DNA of 64,000 nucleotides from SLFH01 sp050486265 (GCA_050486265.1 JBJHCY010000003.1:124001-188000); one strand, 5' to 3'; counted from the stretch's first letter, positions 1 to 7,993 are shown. A program made the numbers and translations. Notes: generated by a model from the letters alone, not told the origin.

Positions 1-474
1 CTCGCCGAGGCGGAGCGGGTCGAACGCCTGGCCCTCGGGCACGACGCGGCGCTTGATGAACTGGCGCTCGCGCGGATGCTTCTCGACGACCCACGAGCCG
101 TCGAAGATGTAGACCATCTCGCGGTCGCGGTGGAGGACGCCGCCGACCTGCATCGTGTCGAAGTTGACGGCGAAGGCGCGTCGGTCGGGCGCATCTTCGC
201 TGGCGGGCTCGGAGCGGTAGAAGAGCGTGCCGGTGCGCGTCTGGATGTCGCCGGCGACGGCGAACTCTCGCTGGTAGCGGATGCCGGCGCGGAGGGTGCG
301 GATGCCGTCGCCCTCGCGTTCGAGGGCGAGGAGGAGATCGTCGGCGGTTCGGATCGGGGCCGAGTCAGGCGCAGCGGCCGGCGTGGGGTCGGCGGGCTCG
401 GCAGCCGCGGCGTGCAGCATCGCGCTCTGGAGCGTCGTGAGGGTCATGAGCAATAAGGTCGCAAGCGTTGTCAT
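1..474 (-). CDS. LolA-like secreted protein, C-terminus cut off by window edge
   Basis: 158 codons are visible and the reading frame runs off the left edge. The protein starts with a hydrophobic signal-like segment (MTTLATLLLMTLTTLQSAML) and an Ala/Pro linker. It continues with a charged region containing GIRTLRAGIRYQREF, then alternating beta-type segments ending in MVYIFDGSWVVEKHP and RQFIKRRVVP. This order (helix, then strands asking whether a substrate is held by an unclosed barrel) fits periplasmic LolA/LolB-type lipoprotein carriers. The start is supported by AGGAGGG about 7 nt before the ATG at 474. LolA proteins escort lipoproteins across the periplasm. The assignment rests on overall pattern, since the C-terminal half is missing. 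Confidence 0.6.
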   Translation of the reverse strand, partial: MTTLATLLLMTLTTLQSAMLHAAAAEPADPTPAAAPDSAPIRTADDLLLALEREGDGIRTLRAGIRYQREFAVAGDIQTRTGTLFYRSEPASEDAPDRRAFAVNFDTMQVGGVLHRDREMVYIFDGSWVVEKHPRERQFIKRRVVPEGQAFDPLRLGE

Positions 475-602
475 CGTGGGCACCCTCCTGGCGGTGATTG
501 TCCGCACCCGCGGCTGGTTGTATCGGGCGGGAGGGCTCATGGAGCAACAACCGGCCCGATATTGCGCACATTCCCGGATGGTCCGGGCCCCAATCCGATT
601 CT

Positions 603-1115
603 TTATGCGTCGTCGGGGGGCTCGCCGGGCCCGCGATCGGGCGTGGGGTCCGGCGCCCGGTCGAGGCGTGCGAGAAAGTCGCGGAGGATGGCGGCGGCGG
701 CCAGGGCGTCGCGGAGACGCTTCTTCTGGGCGTGGGTCAGCCCGCTGCCGGCCATCGCCCAGTCCGCCTCGGCGCTGGTCAGGCGTTCGTCCTGAAAGCG
801 GGTGACGCGTCCGGAGCGTTCGGCGAGGCGTGCGGCGAACCCGCGGACGAGCTTTGCGCGCGGGCCCTCGGTGCCGTGCATGTTCAGGGGCAGGCCGAAG
901 ACGAGCTCGCCCGAGGCGTCGAGGTGCTCGTCGATCGCGGCGAGGAGATCACGCAGGAGCGCCTCGCCGGCGTCGTGGGCGATGGGCGTCTCGATGACGC
1001 CGATCGGGCTTGAGCCGGTGACCTGATCGCCGACGGCGATGCCTGTGCGCCTGTCGCCGAGATCGACGGCGAGGTATCGCGTGTGCGCCGTGCGCGGGGC
1101 GAAGCCGGGGGTCAT
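603..1115 (-). CDS. ruvX: YqgF/RuvX-type RNase H-fold nuclease
   Basis: This 170-residue protein has the YqgF layout. The N-terminal YLAVDLGDRRTGIAVGD strand carries the first catalytic Asp. GELVFGLPLNMHG is the second core strand, and RFQDERLTSAEAD supplies the E-R-T/S motif. The C-terminal DALAAAAILRDFL helix completes the fold. YqgF/RuvX is an RNase H-like putative Holliday-junction resolvase, also implicated in 16S rRNA 5'-end maturation. I start it at the ATG at 1115, because the longer frame upstream runs into the intergenic repeat element and is not conserved-looking. The next gene on the strand, manC, lies 415 bp upstream beyond repeats, so it is probably transcribed separately. Confidence 0.9.
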   Translation of the reverse strand: MTPGFAPRTAHTRYLAVDLGDRRTGIAVGDQVTGSSPIGVIETPIAHDAGEALLRDLLAAIDEHLDASGELVFGLPLNMHGTEGPRAKLVRGFAARLAERSGRVTRFQDERLTSAEADWAMAGSGLTHAQKKRLRDALAAAAILRDFLARLDRAPDPTPDRGPGEPPDDA

Positions 1116-1143
1116 GGGCGAGGCCCCGGTCTTGAGACTGTGG

Positions 1144-1166
1144 CGCTGGCGGCTCGCCCGCCAGTG
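1144..1166. repeat. R1 palindrome copy 1
   Basis: Arms CGCTGGCGG (1144-1152) and CCGCCAGTG (1158-1166) around a 5-nt loop. Six T follow on the plus strand. Member of a family with further copies at 1481, 11113, 16833 and 51650. This copy and the next one flank composite element A. Confidence 0.85.
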
Positions 1167-1179
1167 TTTTTTGTGTTCC

Positions 1180-1442
1180 CATCGCCCCGGAGGGGCGATG
1201 GGTTGTAGCCACGGGTGGAGCATCGTCCGGAGCGGAGCGCAGGACGCTGCGGAACCCGTGGAAGACGGTGCAAAGAAAGAGTCCGCCCTGAAGGGGCGGC
1301 GGAAGTGTGCGATCCAGGAGTTCCTTCGCCCCTTCGGGGCTCTTTAGATTTGTTTGTTGTTTTCCACGGGTTGCGCACATTCCGACGCGGGGCGTCGGCC
1401 TGTGCTCCACCCGTGGCTACAGCCCTTCGCTCCTTCGGAGCG
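1180..1442. repeat. Composite inverted element A (263 bp)
   Basis: A modular non-coding element. It opens with a hairpin CATCGCCCC/GGGGCGATG (1180-1200), followed by TTGTAGCCACGGGTGGA (from 1203), a short variable stem and GGAACCCGTGGAA (1251-1263). Further GC hairpins lie near 1283 and 1327. The reverse half then mirrors it: TTCCACGGGTT (1362-1372), a variable stem, CTCCACCCGTGGCTACA (1405-1421) and a closing hairpin CGCTCC/GGAGCG (1429-1442). The two half-units face each other. A second copy with the same order lies at 21150-21414. It occupies most of the 415-bp gap between ruvX and manC. Confidence 0.85.
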
Positions 1443-1480
1443 GGAAGATCATCGATACTGATGTCATTGCCATGAAGAGA

Positions 1481-1503
1481 CACTGGCGGACAAGCCGCCA
1501 GTG
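1481..1503. repeat. R1 palindrome copy 2, 3' of manC
   Basis: CACTGGCGG and CCGCCAGTG arms around acaag, followed by CCACAGGT. It lies 27 bp past the manC stop codon, so it would be the 3' end of the manC transcript. No T-run follows on the minus strand. Confidence 0.85.
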
Positions 1504-1530
1504 CCACAGGTTTACTGACAGCGCTCGGCC

Positions 1531-2634
1531 TCATTGCACCTCTTCGTCCAGCTCCGCGTGCAGGAGTTTCAGGTCCTGCGCCCGTTCGCGCGGCATCACC
1601 AGCGTTGCTCTCGGCGTGTGCACCACCACCAGGTTGTCGCAGCCGAGCAGCGCGATCGTGTGGTCGTCGGGGCCGACGACGAGATTGCCGCGGCTGTCGG
1701 TGAGGGTCACATTCCCGCTCACGCGGTTGCCCTGGTCGTCCGAGGCTAGTGTCTCGGCGTAGCTCGGCCACGAGCCGACATCCAGCCAGCGGACGGGCAT
1801 CGAGACGCCGCAGATCGAGAAGTCTTCGTCTGCGGAAGCCGGTTCCATGACGGCGTAGTCGACGCTGGTCTTGGGCAGGGTCGGATACACCTCGTCGAGC
1901 ACGCGTTGTTGGTCGGGCGTGCCCCATGCCGCGGCGATCTTGCTGAGGCCGTCGTAGCTCTCGGGCTTGAATTTCTTGAGGGCTTTCATAAACGCGCCGG
2001 CGTGGAAGACGAACATGCCGCTGTTCCATGAGAACAGGCCGGAGCTGACATATTCGGTCGCGCGCTTCAGGTCGGGCTTCTCGACGAACCGTTTGACCTT
2101 GAACGCGTCGGGGAAGGCGTTGAAAGGCTCGCCCTGTTCGATGTAGCCGAAGCCTGTGGCGGGGTAGGTCGGCGCGATCGCGAACGAGACCAGGCGGTAC
2201 CAGTCCTGTTCGACGAGGCGGAAGCCGGTCTCGATCGCGCGCCGGAAAGCTTCGGGCGGGTCGATGATGTGGTCGGCCGTCAGGACGCAGAAAACCGCGT
2301 CCTTGTCGAGCTTGTTGAGGATCGCGGCGGCGAAGCCGACGGCGTTGACCGTGTCGCGTCCTTCGGGCTCGCCGAGGATCTGTTCGTCGGAGAAGTCCGG
2401 CAGCGCGATCCGGATCTGTTCGCGGTAGCGTTCGCCGGCGCAGATGTAGCGCCGGTCGTCTTGGATGAGTCCTTCGAGGCGGTCGGCCGCGAGTTCGAGC
2501 AGGGAGCGGGCGCGGTCTTCGCCGGGCGTTCTGAACAGGGGGATGAGCTGCTTGGGCAGCCCTTTGCGGGAGAGGGGCCAGAGCCTTGTGCCCGAACCTC
2601 CGGCCATGATCATCGCGTAGCGGTGTTCGCTCAT
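1531..2634 (-). CDS. manC: Mannose-1-phosphate guanylyltransferase
   Basis: The 367-residue protein begins with the GDP-mannose pyrophosphorylase signature MAGGSGTRLWPLSRKGLPKQ at residues 10-29. Also present are LTADHII (metal/nucleotide site), a FVEKPD loop and the WNSGMFVFHA sugar-binding strand. It ends after the C-terminal beta-helix start and lacks the phosphomannose isomerase domain of bifunctional ManC/AlgA (about 470 residues), so it should make GDP-mannose from Man-1-P and GTP only. GDP-mannose feeds cell-surface glycan synthesis, in line with the sugar-nucleotide enzyme at 3.4-5.1 kb. The TACCCT hexamer 6 nt before the ATG predicts a leaderless transcript. Confidence 0.93.
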   Translation of the reverse strand: MSEHRYAMIMAGGSGTRLWPLSRKGLPKQLIPLFRTPGEDRARSLLELAADRLEGLIQDDRRYICAGERYREQIRIALPDFSDEQILGEPEGRDTVNAVGFAAAILNKLDKDAVFCVLTADHIIDPPEAFRRAIETGFRLVEQDWYRLVSFAIAPTYPATGFGYIEQGEPFNAFPDAFKVKRFVEKPDLKRATEYVSSGLFSWNSGMFVFHAGAFMKALKKFKPESYDGLSKIAAAWGTPDQQRVLDEVYPTLPKTSVDYAVMEPASADEDFSICGVSMPVRWLDVGSWPSYAETLASDDQGNRVSGNVTLTDSRGNLVVGPDDHTIALLGCDNLVVVHTPRATLVMPRERAQDLKLLHAELDEEVQ

Positions 2635-2640
2635 GCGATC

Positions 2641-2646
2641 AGGGTA
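2641..2646 (-). promoter_or_regulatory. -10 element of manC (TACCCT)
   Basis: Read on the minus strand, TACCCT ends 6 nt before the manC ATG. This places the expected transcription start at or next to the start codon. Confidence 0.5.
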
Positions 2647-2678
2647 GTGCGGGGCGGGCGATTGGGGGTGTCGGAGGA

Positions 2679-3323
2679 TCAGCCTGCGCCGAACGCCGCG
2701 GCGACGATCGCCGACGCGTCGGCGCCCGAGTCGAGGCGATCGATCGCGCGGGCGACCTTGCGTTCCGCCTCGGCCCGGGTTTCCCCCAGCGCCACCAGGG
2801 CGTCGACCGCCTCGGACGCGGGGCCGGTGCTCGGCTTGGCCTCGGCGACCGAGGCGGCTTCGAGCGTCTGCTCCAGCGAGGCGTCGAGGAAGGGGGCGAT
2901 CTTGCCCGAGAGCTCCGCGACGATCGTGTCGGCGAGGCGCTTGCCGATCTCGGGGAGTCTTTGCAGGGCGGCGGTGTCTTTGCGCTGGATGGCCGCGGCG
3001 ATCTTCGCCGGGGGCTCGGCCAGCGCCCGCAGCGCCTTGCGGTACCCGAGCCCTTTCACGGTGGTGAAGACGGTGAAGAAGCGGCGCTCATCGGGCGAGG
3101 TGAAGCCGACGAGGCGGGGGAGGAACGAGGAGCCCTGGCCCTGGGCTTCCAGATACTGGAGTGTCCAGAGCGTGATCCGGCCTTCCCCCCCGAACCGGCC
3201 GGAGGCGACGCTCTCGGCGATGTACGCCGGGGTCAGGACCTCGTAGGCGAGGCCCGCTTCGAGGTCGATGGTGATCGAGAGCCCGTCGACGCCCGCCAGT
3301 CTGCCGGAAATGCGCGTGATCAT
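2679..3323 (-). CDS. ruvA: Holliday junction branch-migration protein RuvA
   Basis: 214 residues, the usual RuvA length. The N-terminal OB-fold starts MITRISGRL. Two helix-hairpin-helix motifs follow at about residues 73-100 (TTVKGLGYRKALRAL) and 118-138 (LQRLPEIGKRLADTIVAEL), which bind the junction. The flexible linker leads to a C-terminal UBA-like helix bundle (EAVDALVALGETRAEAERKV) that contacts RuvB. RuvA tetramers hold Holliday junctions while RuvB drives migration. ruvB and ruvC are not in the window. Its start at 3323 is set by the conserved N-terminus; the much longer open frame continuing upstream is a GC-driven shadow across the opposite-strand gene. Confidence 0.95.
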   Translation of the reverse strand: MITRISGRLAGVDGLSITIDLEAGLAYEVLTPAYIAESVASGRFGGEGRITLWTLQYLEAQGQGSSFLPRLVGFTSPDERRFFTVFTTVKGLGYRKALRALAEPPAKIAAAIQRKDTAALQRLPEIGKRLADTIVAELSGKIAPFLDASLEQTLEAASVAEAKPSTGPASEAVDALVALGETRAEAERKVARAIDRLDSGADASAIVAAAFGAG

Positions 3324-3332
3324 GCAGCGGGC

Positions 3333-3338
3333 ACGATA
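3333..3338 (-). promoter_or_regulatory. -10 element of ruvA (TATCGT)
   Basis: On the minus strand TATCGT ends 9 nt before the ruvA ATG, implying a leader of at most a few nucleotides. Confidence 0.45.
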
Positions 3339-3443
3339 GCGGCATCGGGGCCGCGCCATTGACCGCCAAGGCGTCGGGCGACCGATACCGGGTGTCGGGC
3401 GCGAGCGCCCGAACGATCCAGTACACCCGACGAGCCGCGAGCG

Positions 3444-5099
3444 ATGCCAAGAGAGACCCACGACACCGGCGCCACGATCCTGATCGCCTCGGCCGAGACC
3501 GCCCCGGCCCTGGTCGCGATGGTGACCTCCCCTCCGAGCGAGGCCCGCCCGGCGGGGATCGTGCTGGTCGGGGCGGGGGCTGAGACGGGAAAGCGTTCGA
3601 TCGGCGATGTGCCGGTGCTCGGGGGGCTGGAAGAGCTCGGGCGGATCTGCCCGGCCTTGCGGGTCGGGCTGGCGATCGTCTGTCTGCCCTCGGGCGGGCC
3701 GGGGCTCGGGACTGCGGCAAGCGCGGTGCTGCGCGAGCACGGCGTGCGCGTGGCCCAGGCGCCGGCGCTCTCGGATGTGATCGCCGAGGCGCGTGCGATT
3801 GGCGATTCGTCCGGTGGGGGGCCGGCGCCGACCCTGCGGCGTCCGGGCGTCGACTTCTGCGCATTGATCGATCGCGAGCCGCACGAACTGGACCGGGCGC
3901 AGGTCGAGCGGACGCTGGCGGGCCGGTGCGTGGTGGTGACGGGCGCGGGGGGGTCGATCGGGTCGGAGTTGGCGCGGCTGGTCGCGGGGTTTTCCCCCTC
4001 GAAGCTGGTGTTGATGGAGCGATCCGAGAACGCGCTGTTCGAGATCGACCGCCAGATCGCGCGGCTGTTTCCGGGTCTGGCCCGGCGGGCGGTGCTGCAC
4101 GATGTGGTCGATGAGGCGGCGACGCTGCGCCGGTTCGAGGCGCTCGGGCCGGATGTGGTGTTCCATGCCGCGGCTCACAAGCATGTTCCGCTGATGGAAG
4201 AGCATCCGGCCGATGCGGTCACGAACAATGTCTTCGGGACGGCGTCGGTCGCGCAGGCTTCGGTGGCGGTCGGGGTCGAGCGGTTTGTGTTGATCAGCTC
4301 CGACAAGGCGGTGAACCCGACCTCGGTGATGGGGGCGACCAAGCGGCTGGCCGAGCTGTTTGTGCGCGGGCTGGAGCGGGCGTGCATCGACCGGGGTCTC
4401 CCCACGCGTTTTGCGACGGTGCGGTTCGGCAATGTGCTCGGTTCGGCGGGGAGCGTGCTGCCGATCTGGTCGGCGCAGATGGCCGAGGGCGGCCCGCTGA
4501 CGGTGACCGATCCGCGGATGACGCGGTATTTCATGACGATCCGCGAGGCCGCGACGCTGGTGATCCAGGCGGGGGCGTTCCCGGCGGGGTCGGGGGCGAC
4601 GCCGGTGTTCGTGCTGGACATGGGCGAGCCGGTGCGGATCGTGGATCTGGCGATGCGGTTTGTGCGGGCGCACGGGTTCGAGCCGCGGGTGCTCGACGGC
4701 GGGGCGACCGGGGCGGTCGACGCGCTGCTGCGGGCGCTGCGCGACGCGGAGGCGAACGACAGGCCGGCACGCCCGAAGATCGACATCGCGTTTACCGGGG
4801 CGAGGCCGGGGGAGAAGCTGCACGAGGAGCTGGCGTACGCCGCGGAACAGTTGCGGCCGACCGCGCATCCGGGGATCAATGCATGGTCTGGCGAGGAGGA
4901 GGCGGATGAGGCGCCGGACGCGGCCGCGATGCTCGAAGATCTTCGCGGGATCCGCGCGACCGACGAGCACGCGTCTGTGGTCAACGCGATCCGGCGGCAT
5001 GTGCCCGAGATGCGTCGGGCCGGCGCATGGTCCGGTGTTGAGGCCGGTGTTCGGGCGGGGGCGCAGGTCGGCGGCGGGGGTGAAGGCCGTGCCGCGTGA
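3444..5099 (+). CDS. CapD/FlaA1-family nucleotide-sugar dehydratase/epimerase
   Basis: 551 residues. The C-terminal two thirds is an SDR enzyme of the FlaA1/CapD/WbpM type, starting near residue 155. It has the NAD-binding loop TGAGGSIGSEL, FHAAAHKHVPLME, the SSDKAVNPTSVMGATKR catalytic segment and the FTGARPGEKLHEEL end motif. The family converts UDP-N-acetylhexosamines by 4,6-dehydration or epimerisation for surface polysaccharides. The first about 150 residues are a Rossmann-like domain without the four membrane helices found in full-length WbpM/CapD, so this is the soluble-looking variant. It is divergent from ruvA across a 120-bp gap and is followed 157 bp later by a small unrelated gene. 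Confidence 0.9.
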   Translation: MPRETHDTGATILIASAETAPALVAMVTSPPSEARPAGIVLVGAGAETGKRSIGDVPVLGGLEELGRICPALRVGLAIVCLPSGGPGLGTAASAVLREHGVRVAQAPALSDVIAEARAIGDSSGGGPAPTLRRPGVDFCALIDREPHELDRAQVERTLAGRCVVVTGAGGSIGSELARLVAGFSPSKLVLMERSENALFEIDRQIARLFPGLARRAVLHDVVDEAATLRRFEALGPDVVFHAAAHKHVPLMEEHPADAVTNNVFGTASVAQASVAVGVERFVLISSDKAVNPTSVMGATKRLAELFVRGLERACIDRGLPTRFATVRFGNVLGSAGSVLPIWSAQMAEGGPLTVTDPRMTRYFMTIREAATLVIQAGAFPAGSGATPVFVLDMGEPVRIVDLAMRFVRAHGFEPRVLDGGATGAVDALLRALRDAEANDRPARPKIDIAFTGARPGEKLHEELAYAAEQLRPTAHPGINAWSGEEEADEAPDAAAMLEDLRGIRATDEHASVVNAIRRHVPEMRRAGAWSGVEAGVRAGAQVGGGGEGRAA

Positions 5100-5177
5100 A
5101 TATCGGATTATGTACGGATTTGTCGGCTGTCGGGTTGAACCCGGGGCTCGGCGGGCCGACAATCTGAGTATCGCAAG

Positions 5178-5199
5178 CGTTGGGGCGGAGTCCCCAACG
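5178..5199. repeat. Perfect 8-bp inverted repeat
   Basis: CGTTGGGG and CCCCAACG separated by CGGAGT, located between the dehydratase stop and the small gene at 5257. No T-run follows on either strand, so it could be an operator or an attenuating hairpin. Confidence 0.5.
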
Positions 5200-5256
5200 A
5201 TTCCCTCGGGCCGGGGGCTTGGGGCATGGGCCCCGGCAGAGGCTCACGCGGCAACC

Positions 5257-5541
5257 ATGAGCACGATGGACCAGACTTCCCAGCGACTCCTCGTCGAGAC
5301 GACCGCCGCCAAGGAGCGGGCGGAGGCTCTGCTCGAAGGGCTTTTGCACGCCAAGGCGACGACCGAGCGGATCGCCGAAGAGCAGAACCGGGCCGACGCG
5401 TTCAAAAAGGTGACGGGGCAGAGCGCGATGGACAACGCGATCGCTTCGACTAGGCGGATGATCGATTCGCTCGACAGGGCGATCGAGCAGATGCGCCGGA
5501 AGCTCTCGGCGGAAGACCTCGCGGCGATCGACCGCGAGTGA
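5257..5541 (+). CDS. Small helical protein of unknown function
   Basis: 94 residues, mostly charged and helical (LLVETTAAKERAEALLEGLL, then IASTRRMIDSLDRAIEQMRR). It has heptad-like spacing that suggests a coiled coil. It lacks a signal peptide, membrane segment or Cys motif. I do not recognise the family. Coding is supported by absence of stops, codon third-position GC bias like the neighbours and a plausible protein composition. There is no clear Shine-Dalgarno before the ATG at 5257. It sits on the same strand between the nucleotide-sugar dehydratase and dut, with gaps of 157 and 140 bp, so an operon is not obvious. Confidence 0.6.
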   Translation: MSTMDQTSQRLLVETTAAKERAEALLEGLLHAKATTERIAEEQNRADAFKKVTGQSAMDNAIASTRRMIDSLDRAIEQMRRKLSAEDLAAIDRE

Positions 5542-5668
5542 GGCCGGCGGTTTTCTGATCAATTCAGTCTTGATGATCCGCTATCTGCCTGTCGGCATCT
5601 GTGTTGATGGGGTGTGGAGTCTCTGCGGAGTCGCGGTCGCTCCTGTGCTCGGCGGTCCGCGCCGGGCG

Positions 5669-5674
5669 TACGCT
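5669..5674 (+). promoter_or_regulatory. -10 element of dut (TACGCT)
   Basis: TACGCT ends 7 nt before the ATG at 5682, predicting transcription from the start codon itself. Confidence 0.5.
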
Positions 5675-5681
5675 CGGCCCC

Positions 5682-6155
5682 ATGGATGACCTCACCCCCG
5701 CGTACTTCCGAGATCCTGTCCGTTTGCCCGTGCGGCTGCTGAGCGAGCGGGCGACGCCGCCGGCGTACCAGAGCGCGCTGGCGGCGGGGCTGGACCTTGC
5801 CGCCTGCCTGCCGGAGGGGGAGATCGTGACGCTGCGGCCGGGGGCGATCGCGCTGATCCCGACCGGGGTCGCGATGGCGATCCCGCCGGGGTTCGAGGGG
5901 CAGGTCCGCCCGCGCTCGGGGCTTGCGACCAAGCACGGCGTGACGGTGCCCAACGCGCCCGGCACGATCGACGCGGACTACCGCGGCGAGGTGAAAGTCG
6001 CGCTGATCAATCTCGGGCCGGCGGACTTTGTGATCGAGCACGGCGTGCGCGTGGCGCAGCTCGTGATCGCGCCCGTGGCGCGGGCGCGGGTTGATGCGGT
6101 CGAGTCGCTGGACGAGACGGCGCGGGGCGCGGGCGGGTTTGGGTCGACGGGGTGA
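5682..6155 (+). CDS. dut: Deoxyuridine 5'-triphosphate nucleotidohydrolase
   Basis: 157 residues, typical for trimeric dUTPase. All five family motifs are visible: AGLDLAA (motif 1), RPRSGLATKHG (2), NAPGTIDADYRGEVKV (3, with the catalytic Asp), VRVAQLVIAPV (4) and the glycine-rich RGAGGFGSTG C-terminus (5) that closes over the base. It hydrolyses dUTP to dUMP and pyrophosphate, keeping uracil out of DNA and feeding thymidylate synthesis. A longer frame exists upstream, but MDDLTPAYF at 5682 gives the family N-terminus and lies right behind a -10 box. A repeat-rich gap follows. Confidence 0.95.
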   Translation: MDDLTPAYFRDPVRLPVRLLSERATPPAYQSALAAGLDLAACLPEGEIVTLRPGAIALIPTGVAMAIPPGFEGQVRPRSGLATKHGVTVPNAPGTIDADYRGEVKVALINLGPADFVIEHGVRVAQLVIAPVARARVDAVESLDETARGAGGFGSTG

Positions 6156-6179
6156 GCCCGCCTTCGACGGGCGGAGGGG

Positions 6180-6375
6180 CGCCCGCTTTGCGGACGAGAG
6201 GGTCGAGAGGCGAGCAGGTGAGCAGGCGAGCGGAGAGTGGGTAGGAGGGGGAGAACCCGGCTCGGCGAGCCGGGCCACCCAACGCCCGCTTTGCGGGCGA
6301 GAGAGTCGAGAGGCGAGCAGGCGAGTGGAGAGTGGGTAGGAGGGGGAGAACCCGGCTCGGCGAGCCGGGCCACCC
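6180..6375 (+). repeat. Tandem duplication of an about 100-bp unit carrying the R2 palindrome
   Basis: Unit 1 (6180-6280) and unit 2 (6283-6375) are near-identical apart from an 8-nt deletion and a few substitutions. Each starts CGCCCGCTTTGCGG, runs through GTCGAGAGGCGAGCAGG and a G-rich GGGTAGGAGGGGGAG, and ends in the R2 palindrome ACCCGGCTCGgcgaGCCGGG followed by CCACCC. They fill the gap between dut and the first zinc-ribbon paralog. Confidence 0.85.
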
Positions 6376-6401
6376 TGCGCCCTGCACTCAGCGCCCCGAT
6401 C

Positions 6402-6438
6402 CACCCGACTCTTCGTTTCGCTCAGAGGTCGGCGTCCG
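6402..6438 (+). repeat. R4 repeat copy 1
   Basis: A 35-bp imperfect hairpin: ACCCGACTCTTCG on the left, CAGAGGTCGGCGTCC on the right. Further copies lie at 8029, 9584 and 11306, with a divergent one at 11176. All are upstream of paralogs of the six-gene cluster. Confidence 0.8.
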
Positions 6439-6478
6439 AGGATGGAGCTGTGGGGGTCGTGTCGGGCTCCGGATTTGA

Positions 6479-6484
6479 TATCCT
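6479..6484 (+). promoter_or_regulatory. -10 element of zinc-ribbon paralog 1 (TATCCT)
   Basis: TATCCT ends 6 nt before the ATG at 6491. The same sequence context recurs before paralog 3 (9660-9665). Confidence 0.5.
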
Positions 6485-6490
6485 GGGGCG

Positions 6491-7903
6491 ATGGGCGGTT
6501 CTCGGAAAGCGGACGAGCGGTGTGATACGCAGGAACTCCCGCCGGGTGTCTCGCCGGCGACGGTGCGGAACGCGTCGCGGTTGCCGATGTTCATGCAGGG
6601 CTGGGCGACACGGAACCACCGGCGGCGGCACCCGCTGGCGGTGATCGTGATCTGCATCGCGCTGGTTTTGAACTGGGCGGTTCACATCGCGATCGGTTAC
6701 TACGACGGCGAACTCCTGGCTGCTCCACATCCGGCTCTGCCCGTTGTGTTGGTTGTCGGCTTGATAGCGTTGCTTGCGCTTTCGCTCGCGATGGGTTTCC
6801 GCGCTTCAAGGAATGAGCTCCGGAAGACTCAGGATCTGCTCACAGCACGCCAACGCTATCTCGTTGTCTTTGCGGGTTCGTTTTCCGGTGTGTGCGCTGC
6901 GAGCTTCTACGCGTTGCTGTTTGCTGGCGAAGACTTCTCTGACTTGGCTCGGCTGCCGCTGATGGGCCTGCTCATAACGGGTCTGGGATTGCTGGTTGCG
7001 GCCTTCAGTGCAGCGAGACGGGGGCGTGAACTCCGATGCGCCGGTTGCGGCTACGCCTTTGACATCGGGCTGGGCAAGGTGTGCCCCGAGTGCGGGCGCG
7101 ATTGGCTCGGGGAGGGCTCGCTTGTGCGCGGCGGGCGTAGGCGCGGTTGGGCCCGGCCCGCGGTCCTCTTCGCGATTCTGGTCTTGCCGGCGGTCTTCAT
7201 GATCTTGGCGCTCGATGGCGCGGGGCCTTACAGGTATATGCCGACGAGCCAACTTGTCCGACTTGCGGAATCGCAGAGCGGGAGATTTGGCAATCCGTGG
7301 CGCGAACTCGGCGAGCGCGAACTCACAGACGGCGAGGTCCGGCGGCTTGTCGAGGGTCTTGTCAACACGCCGTGGGAGCGCCGTTTTCCTGATGGTTCGC
7401 GGGCGGGTTGGTGGCTGAAAGACCAGATGCGGTTGAGACGGATTCCCGACGATGTGCTGCAACAGATCATCGCAGACATGGTCGAGATCGAGCTACTAAC
7501 GCCGGCCGACGCTCGCGTCGGCGAGGAGGTCGAGGTCCGCGTCGTGATGCGGACACTTGCGGACCGCTGGCCTCCGTTCCTGCTTCACGCTGTGTTCGGG
7601 GGATACACGATCGACGGAGGCTTTGCGCCTTTGGAACGCGGCGACAGGATGCGTGTGGTGCAAGCGCCTGCGAGGGGCGTGCCGCGCGAGCGGCCGCTGG
7701 CCGATTCGGTGGTCTTCACGCCGGATCAGTCGGGCGAGGTGCGGGTCTCGATCGACTGTTGGTTTTTTCTGGATCCGCCGCTGCCCGCCGGAGCGATCTC
7801 GTGGCGGCTGGATGGAACGCCCGATCCGGCGTACGCGGTGTTCGGCAGTCTGCACATGAGACAGACGGCGACGATCCGGGTGTTGTCTGCGGAAGAGCCT
7901 TGA
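6491..7903 (+). CDS. Five-helix membrane protein with zinc ribbon, paralog 1 of 6
   Basis: 470 residues, family not recognised. Predicted membrane segments lie at about 49-70, 82-103, 122-145 and 152-173. A zinc ribbon (C183-x2-C186, C198-x2-C201, within CAGCGYAF and CPECGRDW) follows, then a fifth helix at about 221-242. The C-terminal 230 residues look extracytoplasmic: a helical stretch NPWRELGERELTDGEVRRL, then beta-rich sequence ending in ISWRLDGTPDP. The N-terminus (residues 12-50) is almost identical to paralog 3. By the positive-inside rule the Arg-rich flanks of the ribbon put it in the cytoplasm. No enzyme motif is seen. The C-terminal WRxDG signature is shared by all six paralogs. 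Confidence 0.85.
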   Translation: MGGSRKADERCDTQELPPGVSPATVRNASRLPMFMQGWATRNHRRRHPLAVIVICIALVLNWAVHIAIGYYDGELLAAPHPALPVVLVVGLIALLALSLAMGFRASRNELRKTQDLLTARQRYLVVFAGSFSGVCAASFYALLFAGEDFSDLARLPLMGLLITGLGLLVAAFSAARRGRELRCAGCGYAFDIGLGKVCPECGRDWLGEGSLVRGGRRRGWARPAVLFAILVLPAVFMILALDGAGPYRYMPTSQLVRLAESQSGRFGNPWRELGERELTDGEVRRLVEGLVNTPWERRFPDGSRAGWWLKDQMRLRRIPDDVLQQIIADMVEIELLTPADARVGEEVEVRVVMRTLADRWPPFLLHAVFGGYTIDGGFAPLERGDRMRVVQAPARGVPRERPLADSVVFTPDQSGEVRVSIDCWFFLDPPLPAGAISWRLDGTPDPAYAVFGSLHMRQTATIRVLSAEEP

Positions 7904-7967
7904 TGGCGCATCGTTCTTGGGGGCGGGAGGGTCGAGCAGGCGAGCGGAGGTTGGGTAGCGAGGGGAG

Positions 7968-7993
7968 CACCCGGCTCGGCGAGCCGGGCCACC
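7968..7993. repeat. R2 palindrome copy 3
   Basis: CACCCGGCTCGgcgaGCCGGG plus CCACCC, 65 bp downstream of paralog 1. It is followed by GC-rich R5-type sequence (GCGCCCCGAGCCCTGC) and R4. Confidence 0.8.

Noticed and set aside
1144..1172. R1 palindrome followed by six T as a plus-strand terminator
   Set aside because: There is no plus-strand gene upstream; the T-run is absent at other R1 copies except by chance.
2679..5162. A very long minus-strand open frame of about 830 codons including ruvA
   Set aside because: Only the last 214 codons look like protein. The rest is Arg/Pro/His-rich and runs antisense to the dehydratase gene, the result of high GC at third positions.
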